Source of the DNA: an uncultured Clostridia bacterium
Lineage (GTDB): Bacteria > Bacillota > Clostridia > Lachnospirales > Lachnospiraceae
Assembly (NCBI GenBank): GCA_946186175.1
Contig: CAMHMG010000042.1
Location: 1 to 15,627 of the forward strand
DNA length: 15,627 bases
Direction: 5' to 3'
How positions within the stretch are numbered: the first letter of the stretch is position 1; every line of letters starts with the position of its first letter. Of this stretch, positions 6,123 through 13,198 are shown in pieces. The position numbers were made by a program, and so were the translations under genes. The notes beneath the pieces were generated by a model. It did not search any database, was not told the DNA's origin, and was given only the letters and a program-made list of their open reading frames with translations.

Positions 6123-7637
6123 ATGTTTGAAGAGGTAAAAAGATATATAAAAGATAACGAGATGCTAAGGCTTGACGACAAGATTGTTGTTGGAGTTTCC
6201 GGTGGAGCTGATTCTACTGCGCTTTTGGAGGTTCTGTATTTGCTTAGAGAAGAATACAGATTGTCGCTTTATGTTGTTCATATCAATCATGGTATCAGGG
6301 CTGAGGCGGCAGAAGATGCGAGGTTTGTTGAGAAGCTGTGTAAGGACAGGGATATACTGTTTTATCTTTTCAAGGAAAATATACCACAGCTTGCAAAGAC
6401 TCTTCATCTTTCTGAGGAAGAGGCAGGCCGGAAATACCGGTATCAGTGTTTTGGAGAGGTTATGAGAGAAGTGGGGAGCTGCAAATTAGCTGTCGCCCAT
6501 CATATGGATGATCAGGCTGAGACTGTTCTGTTTCATATGGTAAGGGGGACAGATCTATCCGGAATGTCAGGTATGCTGCCGGTATCACCGATGGCACCAT
6601 TTACCGACAATGTTATGAAGGATGCTTATATAATACGCCCGTTTTTGAAGGTCAGGCGCTCTCAGATAACCGGGTGGCTTTCGCAGAAGGGAATGTCTTG
6701 GAAGGAAGACGTTACCAACGGTGATGATAACTACGCCAGGAACAGGATACGTAATAAGGTGATTAATGAGCTGAATGAGGTCAATGAAGGTGCGTCTTTG
6801 CATATCGCAGAGTTTGCCGCTCTGTGCGCGGAGTATGATGACTATATCGGAAGGCAGGCGGAAGCATTTATTAAAAGATATGCTGTGACGGAAAGCTTGT
6901 CAGATGATGAAAAAGAGGACTCTTTACGCAGTATCAAAATAAGACGAAAGCCTCTGCTTGAGGAAGACAAAGTCATATCCTACAGGGCAATATATGAGAT
7001 GCTGATCAGAGTCTGCGGTGCAAAAAAGGATATAACGAGGGAGCATATAAACGCGATATATGATCTCATTAAGAAACAGAGCGGTAAGGAATTATCTCTT
7101 CCATACGGAACTAAGGCTGAGATCTCATATGATCATTTAATATTGAAAAAGGCTTGTGAAGAACAGGTAAAGAATAATACGGAATATACGATATCCGTTG
7201 ATGAGTTAAATGTAGGCGAAGAATATCAGATTATCATTTCACCTGATAAAAAACTGGTATATTCACTGCTGCGTTATGATGATGATTCGGTAAATAATGA
7301 TAATGCGATAAAAACATCAATGGAAAATTTTCAAAAAAACTATACGAAATACTTTGATTGTGATACAATAAAAGATACGTTACATATTCGCTATCCCAGA
7401 CAGGAGGATTATTTTATCTATGACATAGACGGCCATAGAAAGAGTCTGTCTAAGTTGATGAAGGATATGAGGATTCCGAAGAATGAGCGTATGTGTCAGC
7501 CTGTACTGGCATCAGGTGATGAGATATTATGGGTCATCGGAAAGAGAAGATGTGAGGATCACCGGTTGAAGGAAAGTACAAGGCGGGTTTTGAAGGTTGA
7601 ATATATGTTACTTTTCAGTAGAGGACAAAACACGTGA
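6123..7637 (+). CDS. tilS: tRNA(Ile)-lysidine synthase
   Basis: TilS (504 residues) attaches lysine to C34 of tRNA-Ile(CAU), using ATP, so that it reads AUA; it is essential in bacteria. The PP-loop SGGADS is at 26-31, followed by HINHG (53-57) and HHMDDQAET (126-134), all in the N-type ATP pyrophosphatase domain. The TilS C-terminal domain, with RYPRQEDYF and KLMKDMRIPKNER, ends the protein. ATG 6123 was chosen because cggaga (6109-6114) lies 8 bp upstream and MFEEVKRYI fits the family start. ATG 6096, overlapping the spoIIE TGA as ATGA, is a possible coupled start adding nine residues. The tilS-hpt-ftsH order is strongly conserved in Firmicutes. Confidence 0.95.
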   Translation: MFEEVKRYIKDNEMLRLDDKIVVGVSGGADSTALLEVLYLLREEYRLSLYVVHINHGIRAEAAEDARFVEKLCKDRDILFYLFKENIPQLAKTLHLSEEEAGRKYRYQCFGEVMREVGSCKLAVAHHMDDQAETVLFHMVRGTDLSGMSGMLPVSPMAPFTDNVMKDAYIIRPFLKVRRSQITGWLSQKGMSWKEDVTNGDDNYARNRIRNKVINELNEVNEGASLHIAEFAALCAEYDDYIGRQAEAFIKRYAVTESLSDDEKEDSLRSIKIRRKPLLEEDKVISYRAIYEMLIRVCGAKKDITREHINAIYDLIKKQSGKELSLPYGTKAEISYDHLILKKACEEQVKNNTEYTISVDELNVGEEYQIIISPDKKLVYSLLRYDDDSVNNDNAIKTSMENFQKNYTKYFDCDTIKDTLHIRYPRQEDYFIYDIDGHRKSLSKLMKDMRIPKNERMCQPVLASGDEILWVIGKRRCEDHRLKESTRRVLKVEYMLLFSRGQNT

Positions 7638-7676
7638 AGTTTTGTCCGTTTATAACAGACACAAAGGAGATAAATT

Positions 7677-8201
7677 ATGGATTATCACATTGATGAACTG
7701 ATTTCAGAGGAGAAGATCAACGAACGAATAGGAGAGATTGCAAAACAGTTAGATGAGGAGTATGCGGGAAAGGAACTGCATTTGGTCGTCATATTGAAGG
7801 GCAGTGTGTTCTTCGCCTGTGAACTTGCAAAGAGAATTACTATTCCTGTTACTATGGATTTTATGGCCGTATCTTCATATGGTAACGGAATGGTATCAGC
7901 CGGTGAGATAACAGTCAGGAAGGAGCTTGATGAGGATATATACGATAAGGAAGTATTGATCGTAGAGGATATTTTGGATTCAGGTGTGACATTATATAAT
8001 CTAAAGGTGCTTTTGTCGGCACGCAGTCCGAAGAGTCTTAAGATAATAACTCTTTTGGACAAGAAAGAAAACCACGAAACTGATATACAGGCTGATTATG
8101 TTGGATTTGACATTCCGAATCAGTTCGTAGTAGGATATGGTTTGGACTATGCTCAAAAACATAGAAATCTCCCTTATGTTGGAGTAGTGGTTGAGGATTG
8201 A
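7677..8201 (+). CDS. hpt: Hypoxanthine-guanine phosphoribosyltransferase
   Basis: This 174-residue type I phosphoribosyltransferase converts hypoxanthine or guanine plus PRPP to IMP or GMP (purine salvage, cytosol). The PRPP-binding loop VEDILDSGVTL (96-106) carries the paired acidic residues typical of HPRT, the pyrophosphate-binding KGS is at 41-43, and YVGFDIPNQFVVGYGLDY near residue 140 is the C-terminal base-binding hood. The length matches bacterial Hpt (~180). aaaggag lies 8 bp before the ATG. It is 39 bp after tilS and 38 bp before ftsH with no terminator, so a shared transcript is likely. In Bacillus and Listeria Hpt and TilS have been reported to control ftsH transcription together; conserved order is compatible with that but does not show it. 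Confidence 0.95.
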   Translation: MDYHIDELISEEKINERIGEIAKQLDEEYAGKELHLVVILKGSVFFACELAKRITIPVTMDFMAVSSYGNGMVSAGEITVRKELDEDIYDKEVLIVEDILDSGVTLYNLKVLLSARSPKSLKIITLLDKKENHETDIQADYVGFDIPNQFVVGYGLDYAQKHRNLPYVGVVVED

Positions 8202-8239
8202 GTAATATACGACTTTCATTATAAAGGAGACATAAGTAA

Positions 8240-10075
8240 ATGAACAAGAATATGCGCAGGAGTATTATCTCCTATATAGTGTTGTTTATGATCATTTTTG
8301 GTATTCTGGCACTTATACAGAATAGTAACCAGGATGTTGATCTAAGCTACACGGAAAGTTCTTTTGAGGAGGACATGAAGGATGGAAAGATTAGGGAGGT
8401 ATACGTTCAACAGAATGCGGAAGTTCCGACAGGTACAGTAGAGATAACGTTGAAAGACCGTTCAACCGTGAAATTCTATGTTACCGATGTTAATCATTTC
8501 CAAGAGCTTTATAACACTCTTGTGGATAAAGAGAATGTAAGTGTTGATTTTAAGATGAGTGACGTAGTGCGTCCGAGTCTTGTTGAGAGAGTATTGCCGT
8601 ATCTGTTAGGTGCGGTTGCCATTATCATTATTGTTATGATGACAGCCGGTATGCAGGGGGCCGGAGGTGGCGGCGGTTCGATGATGAATTTCGGAAGAAG
8701 CCGTGCACAGATGACATCGGAAGACGATAATCAGATGAACTTTGGAGATGTTGCCGGACTTAAAGAAGAGAAAGAGGATCTTGAAGAGGTTGTAGACTTT
8801 CTTAGGAATCCATCGAAATATGTTGATCTTGGTGCAAGAATACCTAAGGGTATCCTTCTTGTAGGACCTCCGGGAACAGGTAAGACATTGCTGGCAAAGG
8901 CAGTGGCAGGTGAGGCTAAGGTGCCGTTCTTCTCGATTTCCGGTTCAGACTTTGTTGAGATGTTTGTCGGTGTCGGTGCTTCACGTGTAAGAGACCTTTT
9001 TGCAGAGGCAAAGAAGAACTCACCATGTATAGTATTTATAGATGAGATTGATGCTGTTGCGAGACGAAGAGGTTCAGGTCTTGGCGGCGGTCATGACGAG
9101 AGAGAGCAGACACTTAATCAGATGCTGGTTGAGATGGACGGTTTCAATGTCAATGAGGGTATTATTGTAATGGCGGCTACCAACCGTGTGGATATCCTTG
9201 ATCCGGCAATCCTTCGACCGGGACGTTTTGACAGAAAGATAGCAGTTACAAGACCTGACGTTCAGGGCAGAGAGGATATATTAAAGGTTCATACAAGAAA
9301 CAAGAAGCTTGCTGATGATGTCGATCTTCACGAGATAGCAAGAACAACAGCGGGCTTTGCAGGAGCGGATCTTGAGAATCTCATGAATGAATCTGCTATT
9401 AATGCTGCAAAGGAAAGCCGTCAGTTCATATTGAAATCAGATATTGATAAAGCATTTATCAAAGTAGGAATAGGTACGGAGAGAAAGTCGCGTCTTGTTC
9501 CGGAGAAAGAGAGAAAGATCACCGCTTATCACGAGTCGGGTCACGCAATTCTTTTCCATGTGTTAGAGGGAGTCGGACCTGTGTATGCAGTTTCCATTAT
9601 ACCTACAGGTGAGGGGGCAGCGGGATATACTATGCCACTTCCTGAAAATGATAACGTATTTAACACTAAGGGTAAGATCCTTCAGGATATCAAGGTAAGT
9701 CTTGGCGGACGTATCGCAGAAGAGATGATAATGGATGACATCACAACCGGTGCATCGCAGGATATCAAACAGGCGACAGCTGCAGCGAGAGCGATGGTAG
9801 TGAAATATGGTATGTCTGAGGAGCTCGGTCTTATCAATTACGAGACAGACAATGAGGAAGAAACATTTGTCGGACGTGATATAGGACATCAGAGAATGCT
9901 TGGTGAGGCAACAGCCGCAGCCATTGACAGAGAAGTTAAACGTATAATTGATGAATGTTATGCGGATGCGAGAAGAATCTTAGAGGAGCATATCGATGTT
10001 CTTCACAAATGCGCAGAGCGTCTTCTTGAGAAAGAAAGAATTGACCGCGAAGAGTTTGAATCATTGTTCGCATAA
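8240..10075 (+). CDS. ftsH: ATP-dependent zinc metalloprotease FtsH
   Basis: This 611-residue membrane-anchored AAA+ protease forms hexamers that extract and degrade membrane and regulatory proteins. Membrane segments are at about 8-26 and 120-137, with the extracytoplasmic domain between. A glycine-rich linker (residues 140-147) leads to the AAA module: Walker A GPPGTGKT (209-216), Walker B IVFIDEID (264-271), and the second region of homology with ATNR and RPGRFDR. The zinc site is HESGH (431-435; most homologues have HEAGH), with the third ligand expected in GASQD (~499). The length is slightly below B. subtilis FtsH (637), owing to a short tail. ATG 8240 follows aaaggaga with normal spacing. 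A strong terminator lies downstream. Confidence 0.97.
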   Translation: MNKNMRRSIISYIVLFMIIFGILALIQNSNQDVDLSYTESSFEEDMKDGKIREVYVQQNAEVPTGTVEITLKDRSTVKFYVTDVNHFQELYNTLVDKENVSVDFKMSDVVRPSLVERVLPYLLGAVAIIIIVMMTAGMQGAGGGGGSMMNFGRSRAQMTSEDDNQMNFGDVAGLKEEKEDLEEVVDFLRNPSKYVDLGARIPKGILLVGPPGTGKTLLAKAVAGEAKVPFFSISGSDFVEMFVGVGASRVRDLFAEAKKNSPCIVFIDEIDAVARRRGSGLGGGHDEREQTLNQMLVEMDGFNVNEGIIVMAATNRVDILDPAILRPGRFDRKIAVTRPDVQGREDILKVHTRNKKLADDVDLHEIARTTAGFAGADLENLMNESAINAAKESRQFILKSDIDKAFIKVGIGTERKSRLVPEKERKITAYHESGHAILFHVLEGVGPVYAVSIIPTGEGAAGYTMPLPENDNVFNTKGKILQDIKVSLGGRIAEEMIMDDITTGASQDIKQATAAARAMVVKYGMSEELGLINYETDNEEETFVGRDIGHQRMLGEATAAAIDREVKRIIDECYADARRILEEHIDVLHKCAERLLEKERIDREEFESLFA

Positions 10076-10162
10076 TATATATTATCAGGTGAAAGTAAAG
10101 TCTGCGCTTCGCTTGACATTCCTTTCCTTCCGATAAGATATATTTATAACAGATATTAAAAG

Positions 10163-10208
10163 ATAGGTGAAACGAAGTATTTATACAATCCGTTTTGCCT
10201 ATTTTTTT
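10163..10208 (+). terminator. Intrinsic terminator of the ftsH transcript
   Basis: ataggtgaaacg (10163-10174) pairs with cgttttgcctat (10191-10202) over 12 bp with two G-T wobbles, loop 16 nt, followed by a run of T to 10208. It lies 88 bp after the ftsH stop and closes the tilS-hpt-ftsH unit. Confidence 0.8.
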
Positions 10209-10442
10209 GTACAGATGAATCAATAAACCATAATTTGTATCTATTCTGAGATTATACATGAACAGTTATCATATTTTTACCGGTTGTCATACAAAATCTG
10301 AGAATTGTGGGTACGTGAAAAAAATGGCACAATATATTGAGTTTTAGTGCACATTATACAAAAAGGGCCTTTTTTGAAGAAATTGTGAACAAGTCATTTA
10401 TTATATTTGCACAAAAGAATATTGAAAAAAATTTTTTGTTTG
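10209..10442. other. AT-rich spacer without recognisable gene
   Basis: About 230 bp of AT-rich sequence with no supported ORF, tRNA or rRNA. It contains several short gtgcac/ttgcac and ttgtgaac/tgttaac-like words that could be regulator half-sites, but no convincing full operator. It leads into the promoter at 10443-10472. Confidence 0.5.
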
Positions 10443-10472
10443 TTAACACTTTTAGAGAAAAATACATATAAT
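10443..10472 (+). promoter_or_regulatory. Sigma-A promoter of a candidate small RNA
   Basis: TTAACA (10443-10448) and a perfect TATAAT (10467-10472) are 18 bp apart in an AT-rich context. Predicted start is around 10480. No protein gene lies within the next 400 bp, and a strong terminator follows ~80 bp on, so it would make a short non-coding transcript. Confidence 0.55.
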
Positions 10473-10479
10473 AATACTT

Positions 10480-10584
10480 GTAACCCCCCCCAATACATTA
10501 TATAGTTTTTTTGCTACACCCCATAAGTAACAAAAAAATACCTTCTCCAGAAAAGGACAGTCGATCGGAATGGCTGTCCTTTTT
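10480..10584 (+). ncRNA. Candidate ~105-nt small RNA with C-rich patches
   Basis: The span is bounded by the promoter at 10443-10472 and the intrinsic terminator at 10551-10584 and has no ORF of note. The 5' end carries eight consecutive C (10484-10491). A 9-bp hairpin follows: gtttttttg (10505-10513) with caaaaaaat (10531-10539, first pair a G-T wobble), whose 17-nt loop holds acacccc. C-rich unpaired patches are typical of sRNAs such as RsaE that pair with G-rich Shine-Dalgarno regions. The identity is not recognised; existence as a transcript is inferred from signals only. Confidence 0.45.
10551..10584 (+). terminator. Strong hairpin terminator of the candidate sRNA
   Basis: aaaaggacag (10551-10560) pairs perfectly with ctgtcctttt (10574-10583) across a 13-nt loop and continues into a T (10584), giving a terminal T5. 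With A4 on the other side it could also terminate minus-strand transcripts. Confidence 0.75.
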
Positions 10585-10734
10585 GCGTGCAAGCAACGAG
10601 ACACGCGCTCCGAAATAAAATATCGGCACCACAAGCTTGCTTGTAGGGTGCCGAATTTTTATCTCGGAGCATGTGGCGACAGCCATGACTGAGTGACGAA
10701 GTCACGAAGTGCGTGCCTCGTAGCTTGAACGCAA
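10583..10734. repeat. Structured inverted-repeat element (three-way-junction fold)
   Basis: Outer arms 10583-10606 and 10711-10734 are complementary at 21 of 24 positions. Inside lie a long hairpin (10607-10670: gctccga with tcggagc, an A/T-rich middle, cggcacc with ggtgccg, and a CTTG loop) and a short one (10688-10710: ACT, GA, GTGA, loop CGAAG, TCAC, GA, AGT). The 5' edge overlaps the end of the sRNA terminator. No ORF is supported. It resembles a dispersed palindromic genomic repeat. Confidence 0.65.
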
Positions 10735-10809
10735 GAGTATAACAAAGCGACAGCCATGACTGAGTGACGAAGTCGCGAGGTGCGTGCCTCGTAGCTTGAA
10801 CGCAAAAGT
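10676..10809. repeat. Tandem duplication of 63-bp unit, period 71
   Basis: 10676-10738 and 10747-10809 are identical except for three A/G differences, separated by the 8-nt spacer ataacaaa. The unit starts gcgacagccatgactgag and ends in cgcaa(g/a)agt. Two of the three differences change a T-A pair into a T-G wobble in the small hairpin, which keeps the fold. The second copy provides an alternative right arm for the outer stem starting at 10583. Confidence 0.85.
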
Positions 10810-10814
10810 TCCCC

Positions 10815-10843
10815 TTGCTAATTTATTACAAATACTATAGAAT
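10815..10843 (+). promoter_or_regulatory. Candidate sigma-A promoter of the GH13 gene
   Basis: TTGCTA (10815-10820) and TAGAAT (10838-10843) are 17 bp apart, placing a start near 10850, about 27 bp before the ATG. No clear operator or cre site is visible beside it. Confidence 0.5.
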
Positions 10844-10876
10844 ATAGATAGTCATTTCCCTGGAGGTTGATTCAAA

Positions 10877-12982
10877 ATGGGTATTTCATTTAGGAACTTC
10901 ACAAAAGCACAGAAGATACAGGTTTATGTGTATTATAACAAACCGGCGATTCGTTCGGATATGCTTTTTGCAGATGGTACCGGTGATTATCGTATTCCGG
11001 CAGAGCCTATGCCGGGTGATCCTGTAACACTTAAGTTTCGCACAGCCAAAGGTAATGTTGACCATGTGTATTTGATGTGCGATGGTAATAGGATTGAGAT
11101 GGAAGTAGCAGAGTCTGACAGAGCATTTGATTATTATCAGACAGTTCTTCCTCCTGTAAAGAAAGAGTACGTTGAGTATTATTTTGAAATCGTAGCGGGC
11201 AGCAGTATTTGTTACTATAATAAGATAGGAGTTCAGACGGAGATCAATCCATTTTATAATTTTTCGATAATGCCCGGATTCAAGACACCGGATTGGGCAA
11301 AGGGTGCAGTTATGTATCAGATATACGTTGACAGATTTTGCAACGGTGATCTCAGTAATGACGTGTTAGATAACGAATACAGTTATATAGGTGATTATTC
11401 AAAACAGGTCAAGGATTGGAAAAAGTATCCCGATGCTATGGATGTAAGATGCTTTTATGGCGGAGATCTTTTAGGTGTAATGAACAAATTGGATTACCTT
11501 TCTGATCTCGGAGTTGAAGTTATATATTTGAACCCTATATTTGTATCTCCATCTAATCATAAATATGATATTCAGGACTATGATTATGTGGATCCGCATT
11601 TTGGCCGTATAGTCAAAGATGAAGGCGAGATACTTGCTGATGGAGATAAGACCAATAAGAATTCGTCGCGTTATATAACCCGCGTAACCAATAAAGAGAA
11701 TCTTGAAGCCAGCAATGAGCTTTTCTGCCGGTTAGTTGAGGAGATTCACAGACGCGGCATGAAGATTATATTAGATGGTGTATTCAATCACTGTGGATCA
11801 TTTAATAAATGGCTTGACAGGGAATGTATTTACGAGGGACAGGAAGGCTATGAACCGGGAGCTTACACGTCGGCAGACAGCCCGTACAGAAGTTTCTTTA
11901 AGTTCTATGATGAAAATGCATGGCCGTATAATCATACCTATGACGGATGGTGGGGACATGACACGCTTCCTAAGCTTAACTATGAGGACTCTGAAGAGTT
12001 ATATGATTATATATTGAGGATTGGTAAGAAATGGGTATCACCACCGTATAATGTAGATGGATGGAGACTTGATGTTGCTGCGGATCTTGGACATTCTGAG
12101 GAATTTAACCATAAGTTCTGGAGAGATTTCAGACGCGTAGTCAAAGAGGCCAATCCCGAAGCGATAATACTTGCGGAGCATTATGGAGATCCTCATGCAT
12201 GGCTTACGGGAGACCAGTGGGATACAGTTATGAACTATGATGCATTTATGGAGCCTTTGACATGGTTCCTTACAGGTGTAGAGAAACATTCGGATGAATT
12301 CCGTGGAGACCTTCTCGGTAATCCTGAGGTGATGATAGGCTCTCTTCGTCACCATATGAGCCGATTCCATCAGCAGTCATTGGAAGTTTCTATGAACGAG
12401 CTTTCTAACCACGACCACTCGAGATTTTTGACAAGAACTAACAGACGTGTCGGACGAACACATACATTAGGTCCTGAGGCAGCTAATGAGAACGTTAATA
12501 AGGGAGTTTTCCGTGAAGCTGTAGTATTTCAGATGACATGGCCCGGTGCGCCTACCATTTACTATGGTGATGAGGCGGGACTATGCGGCTGGACGGACCC
12601 TGATAACCGACGTACTTACCCATGGGGGAATGAGGATAAGGATCTAATCTGGTTCCACCGTGATATGATTAAGATACATAAGGAGAATGAAGTTTTAAAA
12701 CGCGGTTCATTAATGTTTTTGCACGGTGCTCACAAAGTTATAGCGTATGGACGTTTTAACAGGACAGACAAGATAATTGTCATATTAAATAACAATTATG
12801 AAGAGGTGCATCTTTCGTTAGATGTCGACAGAATAGGCATATTAAATGGTGCAACACTTAGACGGTTAATACTTACTACTGAAGAATCGTATGTTCTTGA
12901 ACCAGAGACATACACTGTGGAGGGAAACGCACTTAAGGTGACCGTTCCGAAGATAGCTGCTATGGTACTTAAGGCAGAGTGA
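10877..12982 (+). CDS. GH13 alpha-glycosidase (neopullulanase/maltodextrin hydrolase type)
   Basis: The 701-residue protein has an N-terminal beta-sandwich (about 1-125, CBM34/neopullulanase-like), a TIM barrel from about GAVMYQIYVDRF (143) and a C-terminal beta domain (~610-701). The four GH13 regions are present: DGVFNH (300-305), GWRLDVAAD with nucleophile D399, ILAEHYGD with acid/base E434, and NHDHSRF with D513. There is no signal peptide, so it probably acts in the cytosol on imported maltodextrins or pullulan fragments. AEHYGD in place of the common GE(I/V)W points to a GH13 branch used by Clostridia (perhaps GH13_39); exact specificity cannot be read off. RBS tggaggt lies 10 bp before the ATG. 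It is a single-gene unit with its own promoter and terminator; no transporter is adjacent. Confidence 0.93.
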   Translation: MGISFRNFTKAQKIQVYVYYNKPAIRSDMLFADGTGDYRIPAEPMPGDPVTLKFRTAKGNVDHVYLMCDGNRIEMEVAESDRAFDYYQTVLPPVKKEYVEYYFEIVAGSSICYYNKIGVQTEINPFYNFSIMPGFKTPDWAKGAVMYQIYVDRFCNGDLSNDVLDNEYSYIGDYSKQVKDWKKYPDAMDVRCFYGGDLLGVMNKLDYLSDLGVEVIYLNPIFVSPSNHKYDIQDYDYVDPHFGRIVKDEGEILADGDKTNKNSSRYITRVTNKENLEASNELFCRLVEEIHRRGMKIILDGVFNHCGSFNKWLDRECIYEGQEGYEPGAYTSADSPYRSFFKFYDENAWPYNHTYDGWWGHDTLPKLNYEDSEELYDYILRIGKKWVSPPYNVDGWRLDVAADLGHSEEFNHKFWRDFRRVVKEANPEAIILAEHYGDPHAWLTGDQWDTVMNYDAFMEPLTWFLTGVEKHSDEFRGDLLGNPEVMIGSLRHHMSRFHQQSLEVSMNELSNHDHSRFLTRTNRRVGRTHTLGPEAANENVNKGVFREAVVFQMTWPGAPTIYYGDEAGLCGWTDPDNRRTYPWGNEDKDLIWFHRDMIKIHKENEVLKRGSLMFLHGAHKVIAYGRFNRTDKIIVILNNNYEEVHLSLDVDRIGILNGATLRRLILTTEESYVLEPETYTVEGNALKVTVPKIAAMVLKAE

Positions 12983-13005
12983 ATGACATATTAATGATAT
13001 ATTAA

Positions 13006-13041
13006 GCGGCAGGTAGGCTAAGACTGACCTGCCGTTATTTT
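13006..13041 (+). terminator. Intrinsic terminator after the GH13 gene
   Basis: cggcaggt (13007-13014) pairs perfectly with acctgccg (13027-13034), extended by a G-T pair, with a 12-nt loop and then ttatttt. It lies 24 bp downstream of the stop. Confidence 0.8.
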
Positions 13042-13174
13042 ACTATGAAAGTCCAAGAAGCCGAGCCAGAAGGCGACGGCTGATTGGGTAACTTTCTGTA
13101 TACAGCGGCGCTTAGCGAACCAGAGCCATTAGGCGATAGGCGAGCTTAGCATAGTCGCTTACTATGAAAGTAAC
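13040..13174. repeat. Intergenic element with two GA-flanked hairpins and terminal direct repeats
   Basis: A 13-bp direct repeat, ttactatgaaagt, flanks the element (13040-13052, 13159-13171). Hairpin 1 (13047-13096) pairs gaaagt with actttc, ccaa with ttgg, agcc with ggct and gcc with ggc around loop agaa, with GA opposite GA twice (13057-13058/13082-13083; 13063-13064/13075-13076). Hairpin 2 (13110-13150) pairs gcttagc with gcttagc (one T-T mismatch), cc with gg, and gcc with ggc around loop atta, again with two GA/GA junctions (13117-13118/13142-13143; 13123-13124/13135-13136). Hairpin 3 is catagt/actatg (13150-13166). gtaactttc (13088-13096) can instead pair with gaaagtaac (13166-13174). 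Confidence 0.7.
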
Positions 13175-13198
13175 TCTTATTATCAAAGGGGTAATACA

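Noticed and set aside
10113..10144. Promoter TTGACA (10113-10118) just upstream of the ftsH terminator
   Set aside because: The nearest -10-like sequences are poor or at 15, 18 or 20 bp spacing, and the terminator starts only ~20 bp later, so a product is unlikely.
10209..10500. Replication origin-like AT-rich region with ttatnca-type words
   Set aside because: No proper cluster of DnaA boxes (TTATCCACA-like), no dnaA/dnaN nearby; the words are as expected for AT-rich DNA.
10607..10670. Intrinsic terminator made by the 64-nt hairpin
   Set aside because: The T-rich tract lies inside the stem, not after it, and it is nested in a larger inverted repeat; better explained as part of the repeat element.
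10676..10809. CRISPR-like array because of the repeated 63-bp unit
   Set aside because: Only two copies, repeat too long, an 8-nt spacer, and no cas genes; it is a tandem duplication of a structured repeat.
13155..13183. Sigma-A promoter for the LytTR-FHA gene using TATTAT (13178-13183)
   Set aside because: The -35 at 17-bp spacing is tcgctt, only two matches to TTGACA; not good enough to call, so the promoter of this gene remains unidentified.
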